Shown here: piece by piece, positions 9,394 through 18,567 of the stretch
Numbering within the stretch: position 1 is the first letter of the stretch
How the letters are laid out: each line of letters starts with the position of its first letter
Origin: Pseudomonas sp. Q11
GTDB lineage: Bacteria > Pseudomonadota > Gammaproteobacteria > Pseudomonadales > Pseudomonadaceae
DNA length: 64,000 nucleotides
Assembly: GCF_024494355.1 (NCBI RefSeq)
Contig: NZ_JAKNQY010000001.1
Location: forward strand, 186,001-250,000
Reading direction: 5' to 3'
Made by a program: the position numbers and the translations under genes
The notes under the pieces: model-generated
What the model was told of the DNA's origin: nothing
The model's database searches: none
The model's input: the letters and a program-made list of their open reading frames with translations, nothing else

Positions 9394-9912
9394 ATGTCTG
9401 GAGCGACCCAAACAATTGATGTGCTTGTCACGATTGATGCCGATTACCTGATCGCCCATCCCGGCGATGTCGGCGGCGCGGTGGCCATGCTGGTGAACCG
9501 CGATGAGGTCGACAAGCAAGCCAGCGGTAACACCGGCGATGGTGGCGACGAGTTGTGGATCGACGTGAATCCCGGCGACAACATCCGCTGGCGCGCAACG
9601 ACCCTGTCGCGCAACTTCGACCGCGTCGCACTGATCACCAACGTCCAGCAGGGCAATCCTCACCAGGGCGGTGATTACCCGGGTTCCATGTCGACCCCGA
9701 TCTCCTACAACGTCCCGAATATCCCGGTGCCGTACCTGGACAAGGGCGCCCCCCATGGCATAGCGAAAACCGATGTGACCTACACCTTCTGGCAGTCCAC
9801 GGCCCTAAACGCAGGGAAACTCTGGTACACCGTCACCTTCGTTCTGCTGGACCGGAACCTGAACCAGATTGGTCCGAACTACAGCTGGGACCCCTACGTC
9901 ACTGTCAACTGA
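9394..9912 (+). CDS. PixA/AidA family (inclusion body) protein
   Basis: The 172-residue protein belongs to the PixA/AidA family: an N-terminal IDVLVTIDADYLI strand, a middle WRATTLSRNFDRVALI segment and the diagnostic C-terminus YSWDPYVTVN. The family includes the PixA inclusion-body protein of Xenorhabdus and the quorum-sensing-induced AidA of Burkholderia; biochemical function is unsettled. The start at 9394 follows AAGGAGCAACAAA, and an upstream in-frame ATG at 9349 has no such site. There is no signal peptide. It appears to be monocistronic and convergent with fdsD. Confidence 0.8.
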   Translation: MSGATQTIDVLVTIDADYLIAHPGDVGGAVAMLVNRDEVDKQASGNTGDGGDELWIDVNPGDNIRWRATTLSRNFDRVALITNVQQGNPHQGGDYPGSMSTPISYNVPNIPVPYLDKGAPHGIAKTDVTYTFWQSTALNAGKLWYTVTFVLLDRNLNQIGPNYSWDPYVTVN

Positions 9913-9934
9913 CAGATCCCTGAGTTGACCACAG

Positions 9935-9980
9935 CCCTGACCGGTTTTGTCATACGTCTTCGACGATGAACCGGCCAGGG
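9935..9980. terminator. Large inverted repeat between convergent genes
   Basis: CCCTGACCGGTT (9935-9946) pairs with AACCGGCCAGGG (9969-9980), with one mismatch per arm of 12 and a 22-base loop. It lies between the converging PixA-like gene and fdsD. The right side is followed by only a weak T-run, so a bidirectional terminator is plausible but not certain. Confidence 0.45.
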
Positions 9981-10025
9981 CCGTGCCCAGAACTTGCCTG
10001 GTTTTTCCTGCAATCGCAGCCCCAG

Positions 10026-10250
10026 CTAGACCGCCCCCTCCGTGGTTTCCGTCAGTGCCGCCAGCACCAGGGGATGCAGTACCGCGCCCGGGTGCTCGGT
10101 TTGCCAAGCACTCAGCTCACGACGCATGGCCGGCGTCCAGAAGCTCTTTATGTGTTGGCGCACACCGTTTACAGCCTGCGCGTGGTCCGGTTCACTGGCG
10201 AAGTACTGCGCGATCTGATTGGCCATCTTGATCAGGCTTTCGGAACTCAT
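10026..10250 (-). CDS. fdsD: NAD-dependent formate dehydrogenase delta subunit
   Basis: This is the small (74-residue) FdsD subunit of the soluble molybdenum formate dehydrogenase. The family pattern KMANQIAQYFASEP...GVRQHIKSFWTPAMRRELSAW is clear. Its ATG overlaps the fdsA stop by four bases, so it is the last gene of the minus-strand fdsGBAD operon. The subunit is required for a stable, active complex in Cupriavidus. No fdsC/fdhD gene lies between fdsA and fdsD. Confidence 0.92.
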   Translation of the reverse strand: MSSESLIKMANQIAQYFASEPDHAQAVNGVRQHIKSFWTPAMRRELSAWQTEHPGAVLHPLVLAALTETTEGAV

Positions 10251-13123
10251 CGCCGCACCTCGGCTTTCTCGGCATGGCGACGCTCTTTGAGCAGACGCCC
10301 CTGTTCATCACTGAAGGCCTGGTAGCGCTTCTGCCATTCGGAAGGCTGGCTGACCCGCACGATTTCCACCGCCGTCACTTTGTATTCCGGGCAGTTGGTG
10401 GCCCAGTCAGAGTTGTCGGTGGTGATGACGTTGGCACCCGATTCAGGGAAGTGGAAGGTGGTGTAGACCACCCCTGGCGCCACCCGCTCGGTGACTTTCG
10501 CACGCAGCACGGTCTGCCCGGCGCGACTGCCGATACCGACCCAGTCGCCCTCGACGATGCCGCGATTCTCGGCGTCAGTCGGGTGGATTTCCAGCCGGTC
10601 TTCCTCATGCCAGGCGACGTTGTCGGTGCGTCGGGTCTGGGCGCCGACGTTGTACTGGCTGAGGATGCGCCCGGTGGTCAGCAGCAGCGGGTAGCGGCCG
10701 TTGACCTTCTCCTCGGTGGGTACGTAGCCGGTGAGCATGAAGCGCCCTTTGCCGCGGACGAACTGATCGATGTGCATGGTCGGCGTGCCGTCCGGTGCGG
10801 CATCGTTGCACGGCCATTGCAGGCTGCCGTGACGATCCAGTTCGGCGTAGCTGACGCGGCTGAAGGTCGGCGTCAAGCGAGCGATCTCATCCATGATCTG
10901 CGAGGGATGGCTGTAGTGCATCTTGTAGCCCAAGGCCTCGGCCAGGGCCACGGTACCTTCCCAGTCGGCCTTACCGGCCAGCGGCTCCATCACCTTGCGC
11001 ACCCGGGAGATTCGGCGCTCGGCGTTGGTGAAGGTGCCGTCCTTCTCAAGGAACGAGCTGCCCGGCAGGAACACATGGGCGAACTTGGCCGTCTCGTTGA
11101 GGAAGATATCCTGCACCACCACGCATTCCATGGCCGACAGTGCCGCCGTCACGTGCTGGGTGTTCGGGTCGCTCTGGGCGATATCCTCGCCCTGGCAGTA
11201 AAGCGCCTTGAAGGTGCCATCCAGGGCCGCTTCGAACATATTGGGAATGCGCAACCCCGGATCGGGTTGCAGTGTCACGTTCCAGGCCTGTTCGAACTGG
11301 GCGCGTACCGTCTCGTTGGAAATGTGCCGATAGCCGGGTAGCTCGTGGGGGAAAGAACCCATGTCGCAGGAACCCTGGACGTTGTTCTGCCCGCGCAGCG
11401 GATTCACCCCGACCCCTTCGCGGCCGATGTTGCCGGTGACCATGGCCAGGTTGGCGATACCCATCACCGAGGTGCTGCCCTGGCTGTGTTCGGTGACGCC
11501 GAGGCCATAGTAGATAGCCGCATTGTCAACGCTGGCGTACAGCCGCGCGGCGGCTCGGATCTGTTCGGCGGGCACGCCACACACCGGCCCGAGGACTTCG
11601 GGTGAGTTTTCCGGCTGGCTGACGAAGTCGCGCCACCGGGTGAAATCCGCCGCCTCGCAGCGCTCCTCGACGAAAGGCTGGTTGACCAGCCCCTCAGTGA
11701 CAATCACATGGGCCAGCGCATTGAGCATGGCCACGTTGGTGCCCGGACGCAGTTGCAAGTGCAGGTCGGCACGGGCATGGGGGGAGTCCACCAGATCGAT
11801 ACGACGCGGGTCGATGACGATCAGTCGCGCGCCCTGGCGCAAGCGACGCTTGAGCTGGGAGCCGAACACCGGGTGAGCATCGGTGGGGTTGGCGCCCATC
11901 ACCAGGATCACGTCGGCCTTCATCACCGAGTCGAAATTCTGGGTGCCGGCGGATTCGCCCAAGGTCTGCTTGAGGCCATAACCGGTGGGCGAATGGCAGA
12001 CCCTGGCACACGTGTCGACGTTGTTGTTGCCAAAAGCGGTGCGCACCAGTTTCTGCACCAGGTAGGTTTCTTCGTTGGTGCAGCGGCTGGAGGTGATGCC
12101 ACCGATGGAGTCGCGCCCGTACTTGAGCTGGATGCGGCGCAATTCGCTGGCCGCGTAGGTCACCGCCTCTTCCCAGCTGACTTCCTGCCACGGGTCGCTG
12201 ATGTGCTTGCGGATCATCGGCGTGGTGATGCGGTCCGGGTGGGTGGCGTAGCCCCAGGCGAAGCGTCCCTTGACGCAGGAGTGGCCATGGTTGGCCTGGC
12301 CGTTCTTGTCCGGGACCATGCGCACCAGTTGCTCGCCCTTCATCTCGGCGCGGAAGGAGCAGCCCACACCGCAATAGGCACAGGTGGTGATAACGCTGCG
12401 CTCCGGTTGGCCGATCTCCACGACGCTCTTGTCGATCAGGGTCGCCGTCGGGCAGGCCTGGACACAGGCGCCGCAGGAGACGCATTCGGAGTCGAGGAAG
12501 TTGTCACCGCCGGCCGCCGCTACGCGGGAATCGAAGCCGCGCCCGGTGATGGTCAGGGCAAAGGTGCCCTGGATTTCCTCACAGGCGCGCACACACCGGT
12601 TACAGACGATGCACTTGCTCGGGTCATACTCGAAATAGGGGTTGGAGACGTCCTTGGCTTCGGCCAGGTGATTGGCGCCTTCGTAGCCGTAGCGCACCTC
12701 GCGCAGGCCCACCTGCCCCGCCACCGTCTGCAATTCGCAATTGCCGTTGGCCGCGCAAGTCAGGCAGTCCAGCGGGTGATCGGAAATGTACATTTCCATC
12801 ACGTTGCGCCGCAGATCAGCCAGTTTGGAGGTTTGGGTGCGCACCACCATGCCTGGCGTCACTGGCGTGGTGCAGGACGCCGGGTAGCCGCGCATACCGT
12901 CGATCTCCACCAGGCACATGCGGCAGGAGCCGAAGGCTTCCAGGCTGTCGGTGGCGCAGAGTTTTGGAATGGTGGTGCCGAGCATGGCCGCCGCGCGCAT
13001 CACCGAAGTGCCGGAGGCGACGCTGATTTCGCGGCCATCAATGGTCAGGCTGACCTGCACATCGCTTTCACGTGCCGGGGTGCCAAGGTCGATATCGCTG
13101 CTTGGGTCGAAGATATTGATCAT
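10247..13123 (-). CDS. fdsA: NAD-dependent formate dehydrogenase alpha (Mo-bis-MGD) subunit
   Basis: This catalytic subunit oxidises formate to CO2 in the cytoplasm. I place the start at 13123 (ATGATC, overlapping the fdsB stop), giving 958 residues. Cofactor sites in order: a 2Fe-2S NuoG-like domain (C56, C67, C70, C84); a His/Cys 4Fe-4S site (H116, C120, C123, C129); two ferredoxin-like clusters (C171-C181 and C214-C224); a 4Fe-4S site next to the pterin (C248, C251, C255, C283); and the molybdenum ligand C376 in ARVCHSPTGYG. The ligand is ordinary cysteine, not selenocysteine. The C-terminal domain binds molybdopterin. A maturation sulfurtransferase (FdhD/FdsC) must be encoded elsewhere. 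Confidence 0.96.
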   Translation of the reverse strand: MINIFDPSSDIDLGTPARESDVQVSLTIDGREISVASGTSVMRAAAMLGTTIPKLCATDSLEAFGSCRMCLVEIDGMRGYPASCTTPVTPGMVVRTQTSKLADLRRNVMEMYISDHPLDCLTCAANGNCELQTVAGQVGLREVRYGYEGANHLAEAKDVSNPYFEYDPSKCIVCNRCVRACEEIQGTFALTITGRGFDSRVAAAGGDNFLDSECVSCGACVQACPTATLIDKSVVEIGQPERSVITTCAYCGVGCSFRAEMKGEQLVRMVPDKNGQANHGHSCVKGRFAWGYATHPDRITTPMIRKHISDPWQEVSWEEAVTYAASELRRIQLKYGRDSIGGITSSRCTNEETYLVQKLVRTAFGNNNVDTCARVCHSPTGYGLKQTLGESAGTQNFDSVMKADVILVMGANPTDAHPVFGSQLKRRLRQGARLIVIDPRRIDLVDSPHARADLHLQLRPGTNVAMLNALAHVIVTEGLVNQPFVEERCEAADFTRWRDFVSQPENSPEVLGPVCGVPAEQIRAAARLYASVDNAAIYYGLGVTEHSQGSTSVMGIANLAMVTGNIGREGVGVNPLRGQNNVQGSCDMGSFPHELPGYRHISNETVRAQFEQAWNVTLQPDPGLRIPNMFEAALDGTFKALYCQGEDIAQSDPNTQHVTAALSAMECVVVQDIFLNETAKFAHVFLPGSSFLEKDGTFTNAERRISRVRKVMEPLAGKADWEGTVALAEALGYKMHYSHPSQIMDEIARLTPTFSRVSYAELDRHGSLQWPCNDAAPDGTPTMHIDQFVRGKGRFMLTGYVPTEEKVNGRYPLLLTTGRILSQYNVGAQTRRTDNVAWHEEDRLEIHPTDAENRGIVEGDWVGIGSRAGQTVLRAKVTERVAPGVVYTTFHFPESGANVITTDNSDWATNCPEYKVTAVEIVRVSQPSEWQKRYQAFSDEQGRLLKERRHAEKAEVRR

Positions 13124-14679
13124 TGGTCGGCCTCCGTGGTCGCCAGACCGAAGTCGGCAGGAAAATGCTTGAGGGCGCTGCCGACGGGAAAGGAAGTCAT
13201 CCCACCCAGGGCGCAGAGCGAGCCGTATTGCATAGTGTCGCAAAGGTCTTGCAGCAGCAGTGCCTGCTCCTGGCGCGTAGCGACATCGGTGCTGGCGATC
13301 AAGCGGTCCACCACCTCCACGCCACGGGTGGAGCCAATCCGGCACGGCGTACACTTGCCGCAGGACTCCTCGGCGCAGAACTGCAAGGCGAAACGGGCCA
13401 TCTGGGCCATGTCGAGGCTGTCATCGGCAACCACCACGCCACCGTGGCCGAGCATGGCGCCCATGGCGGCGAATGCCTCGTAGTCCAACGGCGTGTCGAA
13501 TTGCGAAGGCGGCACCCAGGCACCCAGCGGCCCGCCCACTTGCGCAGCCTTGAGTGGCCGACCGCTGGCGGTACCGCCACCATAGCCTTCCACCAGCTCA
13601 CGCAGGCTCAAACCGAAGGCGCGCTCTACCAGGCCGCCGTGGCGAATGTTGCCCGCCAGTTGGAAAGGCATCGTGCCCAGGGAGCGGCCCATGCCGAAGT
13701 CACGGTAAAACTGCGCGCCCTTCTCCAGGATCACGGGCACCGAGGCCAGGGTCAGCACGTTGTGTACCAGTGTCGGCAGCCCGAACAAACCTTGCAGCGC
13801 CGGCAACGGCGGTTTGGCGCGAACGGTGCCGCGCTTGCCCTCCAGCGATTCCAGCAGGGCGGTTTCCTCACCGCAGATGTAGGCCCCGGCGCCCACCCGG
13901 ACTTCCAGCTCGAACGCGCAACCGCTGCCGCCCACGTTCGTCCCCAGGTAACCCGCCTCGCGAGCGATGCCCAGGGCGGCATTGAGGGTGGCTACCGCGT
14001 CGGGGTATTCCGAACGCACGTAGATATAGCCCATGGTCGCGCCGACGGCGATGCCCGCGATAATCATGCCTTCGATCAACAGGAACGGATCGCCTTCCAT
14101 CAACATGCGGTCGGCAAAAGTGCCGGAGTCGCCCTCATCGGCATTACACACCACGTACTTCTGTGCCCCTACCGCGTCTCTAACAGTGCGCCACTTGATG
14201 CCCGCCGGGAACGCCGCGCCACCGCGGCCACGCAGGCCGGAATCGAGCACGCTGGCGACCACGTCTGCGCCGTCCATCTGGATCGCCCGCGCAAGCCCGA
14301 GAAAACCACCTTGGGCACGGTAATCGTCCAGGGACAGCGGTTGAGTGATGCCGGCACGCGCAAACAGCAGACGCTGCTGGCTTTTGAGATACGGGATTTC
14401 CTCGACCGGCCCCAAGGCCAACGGATGGCTGGCAGGATCGCCCGCCAGGGCATCGAGCAGGCTCGGCACGTCTCGCGGTGTGACGGGGCCAAAGCCCTGC
14501 CGACCCTCGGCGGTTTCAAGCTCCAGCATCGGCTCCAGCCAATAGAGCCCACGGGAACTGGTGCGGCGCAGCTCAAGCGGCAGTTGTCGACGCTCAGCCT
14601 CACTCACCAGTGCAGCGGCGACCTTGTCCGCCCCCACGGCACGGGCCACTGAATCACGGGGGATACAAAGCGTCAGCAT
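13120..14679 (-). CDS. fdsB: NAD-dependent formate dehydrogenase beta (FMN/NAD) subunit
   Basis: This is the NuoF-like diaphorase subunit that passes electrons from the FdsA clusters through FMN to NAD+. The 519 residues have an N-terminal NuoE-like thioredoxin-fold extension (about 1-90), the NAD/FMN loop GRGGAAFP at 151-158, the GNIRHGGLVE region, and a 4Fe-4S site with C440, C443, C446 (ESCGKCTPCR) and C489. It overlaps fdsG by seven bases and fdsA by four, so it sits within one translationally coupled operon. Confidence 0.95.
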   Translation of the reverse strand: MLTLCIPRDSVARAVGADKVAAALVSEAERRQLPLELRRTSSRGLYWLEPMLELETAEGRQGFGPVTPRDVPSLLDALAGDPASHPLALGPVEEIPYLKSQQRLLFARAGITQPLSLDDYRAQGGFLGLARAIQMDGADVVASVLDSGLRGRGGAAFPAGIKWRTVRDAVGAQKYVVCNADEGDSGTFADRMLMEGDPFLLIEGMIIAGIAVGATMGYIYVRSEYPDAVATLNAALGIAREAGYLGTNVGGSGCAFELEVRVGAGAYICGEETALLESLEGKRGTVRAKPPLPALQGLFGLPTLVHNVLTLASVPVILEKGAQFYRDFGMGRSLGTMPFQLAGNIRHGGLVERAFGLSLRELVEGYGGGTASGRPLKAAQVGGPLGAWVPPSQFDTPLDYEAFAAMGAMLGHGGVVVADDSLDMAQMARFALQFCAEESCGKCTPCRIGSTRGVEVVDRLIASTDVATRQEQALLLQDLCDTMQYGSLCALGGMTSFPVGSALKHFPADFGLATTEADQ

Positions 14680-15155
14680 GCGCCCTCCTCCAGACAGCCC
14701 TTCACCAGCTCGCGCAAGCGCTCGGGGGTTAACCGTGCGTGCAGCTCACCGTCCAGTTCCAGAGCAGGTGAGCAGACGCAGGCACCCAGGCAATAGACAG
14801 GACGCAGGCTGATGCTGCCATCGGCACTGGTGCCATGGTCATCCAGCGCCAGTTGCTCACGCAACTGCGCAGCCAGGCCTTCGGCCCCCATGCTCTGGCA
14901 GGACTCGGCCCGGCACAGACGCAGCGTATGGCGCGCCGGCGGCGAGGTCCGGAAATCGTGGTAGAAGCTGATTACGCCGCGCACTTCAGCCTGGCTGAGG
15001 TTCAAGGCATGGGCAATCTCTGGGACGGCGGCGTCGGGGACGTACCCGCAGCCTTCCTGGATGGCGTGGAGAATCGGCAGCAAGGCACCGGGGGTGTCCT
15101 TTTCGCGCTGCAACACGCTATGAATCAGAGGCAGGTGAAGCGTCTCATCAGGCAT
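14673..15155 (-). CDS. fdsG: NAD-dependent formate dehydrogenase gamma subunit
   Basis: This is the NuoE-like 2Fe-2S subunit of 160 residues. The cluster ligands are C81, C86 (CRAESC), C122 and C126 (CLGAC). I chose the ATG at 15155, preceded by GAGGT at 8-base spacing; an upstream in-frame start at 15191 would add only an Arg-rich non-family extension. It is the first gene of the fds operon, so the promoter should lie in 15156-15560. Confidence 0.93.
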   Translation of the reverse strand: MPDETLHLPLIHSVLQREKDTPGALLPILHAIQEGCGYVPDAAVPEIAHALNLSQAEVRGVISFYHDFRTSPPARHTLRLCRAESCQSMGAEGLAAQLREQLALDDHGTSADGSISLRPVYCLGACVCSPALELDGELHARLTPERLRELVKGCLEEGAC

Positions 15156-15561
15156 AAACGTACCTCGGCATCTCGGACGACACCGCCGCAACGCGACGGC
15201 CGTCCGGAGTCTTGGCTGCGGTGCCGGGCCACGTCACGGACGCGTGGCTGATCCAGTCACCATTCTCGCTCTCCGGCCAGGTGTCTAGGCGCACCAGGTC
15301 CGGGGCATCGTTACAGCTTGCCATTCCCGGGGGGCGGCGATTGCACACAGACGACTTAACGTGTCCTGAAAGCGACTTGATCCGGGAAGCCGCTAACCCT
15401 CATAGCTTAATTCACAATTGGTTATTGGCCAGCCGATGCTACCGGTGGTGGTTGGGGGCTCCTACACGTCTCTGCCAGTAAAAACGCTGTCGTTCGCGAA
15501 GTCTTGCAAAACTATGCTGTATGTCGTTCGCCAGGACTGGATCGATTCCAAAGGGACGAAA
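15156..15561. other. Divergent intergenic region, fdsG to nucleotidyltransferase
   Basis: This 406-base gap should carry the fds promoter on the minus strand and that of the nucleotidyltransferase on the plus strand. Short open frames cross it on both strands (for example 15148-15348 minus), but none has a ribosome site or recognisable family. I found no palindrome strong enough to name an operator. Confidence 0.4.
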
Positions 15562-16128
15562 ATGACATTGACTGTCGAAAGGTTGGTCAGGATAGCGATG
15601 GCCAATCCAATAAACGCTGAAATCACCTCGCGCTTACCTTCACTCGGTTTGAATCAATGCATGCTCACTGCAGGCTGCCTGTTCCAAGCCGTCTGGAATC
15701 ATCAGTCACAGCTGCCGCCAGCCTGGGGTGTGAAGGATTACGACGTTTTTTACTTCGACAGTGATCTGTCCTGGGACGCTGAGAATGAGGTCATCACCTC
15801 AGCTCAGCGTCTCTTCCAAGACCTTGAAGTGAACGTTGAGATCAAGAATCAGGCTCGCGTTCACCTGTGGTACAGCCAGCGGTTTGGTGGGGATTATCCC
15901 CAGCTTCAGTCGGCTAAAGACGGAGTTGATCGCTACCTGGTTTCCGGTACCTGCATTGGTTTGGATATTGAAACTGGCGAAGTCTATGCTCCCAACGGCC
16001 TGGCCGATACCGAGCAGGGGCTACTTCGGATCAACCCAAGGAACCCCAAGCCAGATCTGTTCGATCAGAAGGCGAAAAGTTATCAGGCTCGCTGGCCTTG
16101 GCTCAGGATCATAGAAACCCAAAGTTGA
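15562..16128 (+). CDS. Nucleotidyltransferase family protein (NTP_transf_6 type)
   Basis: The 188-residue protein resembles the bacterial nucleotidyltransferase-like family COG3575. The shared features are a small helical N-terminus, GCLFQAVWN, the acidic motif KDYDVFYFDSD corresponding to the metal-binding Asp pair, and a C-terminal block with TCIGL and YAPNGL. The start at 15562 follows GGGACGAAA; upstream in-frame starts (from 15418) lack a site. Substrate and role are unknown. An IS21-type scrap follows immediately. Confidence 0.75.
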   Translation: MTLTVERLVRIAMANPINAEITSRLPSLGLNQCMLTAGCLFQAVWNHQSQLPPAWGVKDYDVFYFDSDLSWDAENEVITSAQRLFQDLEVNVEIKNQARVHLWYSQRFGGDYPQLQSAKDGVDRYLVSGTCIGLDIETGEVYAPNGLADTEQGLLRINPRNPKPDLFDQKAKSYQARWPWLRIIETQS

Positions 16129-16153
16129 ATCGGAGCGCTCGGAGTATGTCGGC

Positions 16154-16276
16154 GAAGCAACTTATTGGAAAATCAAAGCGCTTGGCGAGCAGCGCGTCAC
16201 ACCGGACATCAACGACCTCGGCTTCAATGAGCGTCTGGGCCTGATGGTCGACCGCGAACTGGCCGAGCGTGAAGGG
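16154..16276 (+). mobile_element. Remnant of IS21-family IstB helper ATPase gene
   Basis: A 41-codon open stretch without start or stop reads as the N-terminal part of IstB: YWKIKALGEQ followed by LGFNERLGLMVDRELAERE. This matches the conserved IstB N-terminus (LSFEERLGLLVDRE-type). The ATPase domain, istA and terminal repeats are absent; the fragment is cut off just before the convergent cif stop. It marks an old insertion or deletion. Confidence 0.65.
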
Positions 16277-16282
16277 CATTCG

Positions 16283-17233
16283 TCAGTTATTCAAGAATTT
16301 GACCACCAGAGGGTTCAATTCAACGGAGCACTCCTCCGGCAACCAATGCCCACAATTGGGCAAGACTTGGCCTTGTACATTGGTCGCGTACTGTTTCATC
16401 TGATCCACTTGAAATTGCCCCATTCCGCCGTGCCCTCCACCGCCGATTGCCAGCACGGGCATGTTCAGGGGAGTCTTCGACAGCTCGACGTTCTCAGTGA
16501 TCGAGTGGTTAAGCGCTCGGTAGTATTCGAACGACGCGTTCAGCGTATGAGGCTTGGCGTATGACTTGGCGTAAAGATCGAGCAGCTCAGGCGTAAAGGC
16601 ATCCTTGTTAGTCGCGTGTTCTTTGATGAAGTGCGAGAGGAACAACTTTTCATGCCCGGTGATCAACTTTTCGGCCAATTGGTTGCCAGCAGCAAAGAAG
16701 CTGAAATGCCAGACCAGCGATTCACCCTGTGGTGAGAATGCCGGGAAATCGTACATGCGCTTGTCGGGAATCGGTGCCTCCATGTACACCAGTTTCCTTA
16801 TCTGGCTTTGGTGGGTTACTGCCATGGGATAGGTGTTCCAGATGCCGATGTCATGCGCAACCAAGTCAAACGGCTGGTTCCCGCTTAGCTGTGTCGCGAG
16901 GGCGAACAGATATTTCGAGACGTCAGTGCCGGTGTAACTGGTCTTGGGCGGTTCCGACTCGCCCAGACCCGGTAAATCCACCGCAACTACGGTGTGAGTC
17001 TTCGCGAGTTCGGGCATCAAGCGGTGCCACTCATACCAGGCTTGACCAAATCCGTGGACCAAGTAAACCAAAGGCCCGGAACCGCCCTTCACATAGTGGA
17101 GCCTGACGCCGTCTATGGTTTTGAATTCACTCTTGAATCCCGCTGGAACAGGAAACTCTGCCGCTTGAGCCAAGCATGGCAAAGCCAGGGTGATTGCGAC
17201 TGCGGCGACGGCCAATCTAATGCGCTTTTTCAT
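16283..17233 (-). CDS. cif: Cif-type secreted epoxide hydrolase
   Basis: This exported alpha/beta hydrolase of 316 residues closely resembles P. aeruginosa Cif, an epoxide hydrolase that alters CFTR trafficking in host cells and hydrolyses lipid epoxides. The signal peptide ends near LAQAA. Every residue described for Cif catalysis is present, shifted by one: nucleophile D128 ([11 protein letters not shown]), E152, H176, ring-opening Y238, and base H296 ([13 protein letters not shown]). [11 protein letters not shown] holds the oxyanion region. It lies downstream of an MFS pump on the same strand with a divergent TetR gene, much like cifR-MFS-cif in P. aeruginosa; the morB gene of that locus is absent here. 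Host effect in this strain is untested. Confidence 0.88.
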   Translation of the reverse strand: MKKRIRLAVAAVAITLALPCLAQAAEFPVPAGFKSEFKTIDGVRLHYVKGGSGPLVYLVHGFGQAWYEWHRLMPELAKTHTVVAVDLPGLGESEPPKTSYTGTDVSKYLFALATQLSGNQPFDLVAHDIGIWNTYPMAVTHQSQIRKLVYMEAPIPDKRMYDFPAFSPQGESLVWHFSFFAAGNQLAEKLITGHEKLFLSHFIKEHATNKDAFTPELLDLYAKSYAKPHTLNASFEYYRALNHSITENVELSKTPLNMPVLAIGGGGHGGMGQFQVDQMKQYATNVQGQVLPNCGHWLPEECSVELNPLVVKFLNN

Positions 17234-17294
17234 TTTATTTATCCATCGAGTTATGACTGAAAATTACGACCATGCGAAGGCGTGCTATCCCCGA

Positions 17295-18500
17295 TCAATG
17301 ACCGTGGAGCGCCTGGGTGGTGTGCCGTTGACCTTGCGGAAAACCATGTGCCCGTGCCCGAAATGCAATGGCCAGGCTGATCAATAACAACGCAAGCAAC
17401 ACGCCTGGAAATGCACTCGTTCCCCATTGGCCGAGTAACACGCCACCCAGCAGTCCACCGCAGGCAATGGCGCTGTTCCAGACCACTACGTTCATGGAGA
17501 GCGCAACGTCAGCGCCCTTACCTGCGGCGTCGGCGAGTGCTGTTTGCAGCAGGGTGGCCGCGCCACCAAAGGTCAGTCCCCAAATGAAGACACCCACGTA
17601 AATGGCCGTGGCGGAGCCTGAGAACACTCCGAGGAAAATCGAAACCGCTGAGAATATTGCAAGGCTGGCCAGCACGGTTGTTCGCAGGTGCCGATCAACC
17701 AGCCGACCCGTAAGCCAGATGCCTGCCAGTGCCGCGACACCAAATGTGAGCAATACCAAATCGACGTGAGTGTTCAGCCCAGCCTTGGAAACGAAGGGCG
17801 CGACATAGGTGTAAAGAATGTTGTGGGCCAACATCCAGGTGAAGACGACAGCCAATACCGAGCGGACGCCTGGGGTGAAAAACACCTGACGTAACGGCAT
17901 GCGCTGTGAGGATGATTGGCCTGGATAATCCGGCACTTTGATCAGCACCCAAACGATCAATACCAGGGTCATGCCGGACATCAATCCAAATGCCAGGCGC
18001 CAGCCCATGAATCCACCCAGCCAGGTTCCCATCGGCACACCCAACGACAATGCGATGGGCGTACCCACCATCGCCACCGCCAATGCGCGCCCCTGCAAAT
18101 GAGGGGCGACCATGCGCCGTGCATAACCCGCGATAAGGCTCCAGGCCAGCCCCGCTGAAACCCCGGCGAAAAACCGTGCAATCAGCGTCAGCCAGTAATC
18201 GGAAGACAGCGCCGTGAGGGAGTTGAATGCCAGAAAGCCGACAATGGTCACCAGCAGTACCGTTCTACGGCGCCAGCTTTGCGTGGCAATGGTCAGCGGG
18301 ATTGCCGCCAGCAATGACCCCAACGCATAGACAGTCACCATCTGTCCGGCCAGAGACGCAGAGACACCCAGGCCACTGCCAATTCCGGGCAGCAAGCCCG
18401 CTGGCAAGGTCTCGGTGACAATGCAAATGAAACCCGTCATGGCCAGTGCAAGTAATGCCCCAAGCGGAAGCTTTCCGCTCTGTCGCTCATCTTTAGTCAT
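17295..18500 (-). CDS. MFS efflux transporter (AraJ/PbuE type)
   Basis: The 401-residue inner-membrane protein has 12 predicted helices and the DHA1-type features ETLPAGLLP (helix 1) and FFAGVSAGLAWSL. I use the ATG at 18500, which has GAGGTGG four bases upstream; the ATG at 18512 overlaps that site. It probably forms an operon with cif (61-base gap) and faces the TetR gene across a promoter with two operator-like palindromes. By analogy with the P. aeruginosa locus, it may export epoxides or related toxic compounds; this is inference. Confidence 0.85.
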   Translation of the reverse strand: MTKDERQSGKLPLGALLALAMTGFICIVTETLPAGLLPGIGSGLGVSASLAGQMVTVYALGSLLAAIPLTIATQSWRRRTVLLVTIVGFLAFNSLTALSSDYWLTLIARFFAGVSAGLAWSLIAGYARRMVAPHLQGRALAVAMVGTPIALSLGVPMGTWLGGFMGWRLAFGLMSGMTLVLIVWVLIKVPDYPGQSSSQRMPLRQVFFTPGVRSVLAVVFTWMLAHNILYTYVAPFVSKAGLNTHVDLVLLTFGVAALAGIWLTGRLVDRHLRTTVLASLAIFSAVSIFLGVFSGSATAIYVGVFIWGLTFGGAATLLQTALADAAGKGADVALSMNVVVWNSAIACGGLLGGVLLGQWGTSAFPGVLLALLLISLAIAFRARAHGFPQGQRHTTQALHGH

Positions 18501-18515
18501 TTGCCACCTCATATA

Positions 18516-18531
18516 TATACCGATCGGTATA
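18516..18531. promoter_or_regulatory. TetR-type operator, site 1
   Basis: TATACCGATCGGTATA is a perfect 16-base palindrome ending 15 bases upstream of the MFS start. Its core ATACCGATCGGTAT has the length and symmetry of TetR/AcrR operators, and a diverged copy lies 50 bases away on the TetR side. Confidence 0.75.
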
Positions 18532-18567
18532 ATATGAGGGTGTACCGCGATCTAGTCAACGACTTAT

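Noticed and set aside
11996..12010. Possible selenocysteine site in formate dehydrogenase
   Set aside because: The metal ligand codon encodes cysteine in ARVCHSPT and there is no in-frame TGA.
11708..13483. 591-codon plus-strand frame opposite fdsA
   Set aside because: fdsA has every cofactor motif and operon overlaps; the opposite frame has no family features or ribosome site.
13123..14652. 509-codon plus-strand frame opposite fdsB
   Set aside because: It is antisense to a gene with intact FMN and 4Fe-4S motifs; no start signal.
15148..15348. Small minus-strand gene upstream of fdsG
   Set aside because: Sixty-six codons overlapping the fdsG ribosome site, no recognised family and no ribosome site of its own.
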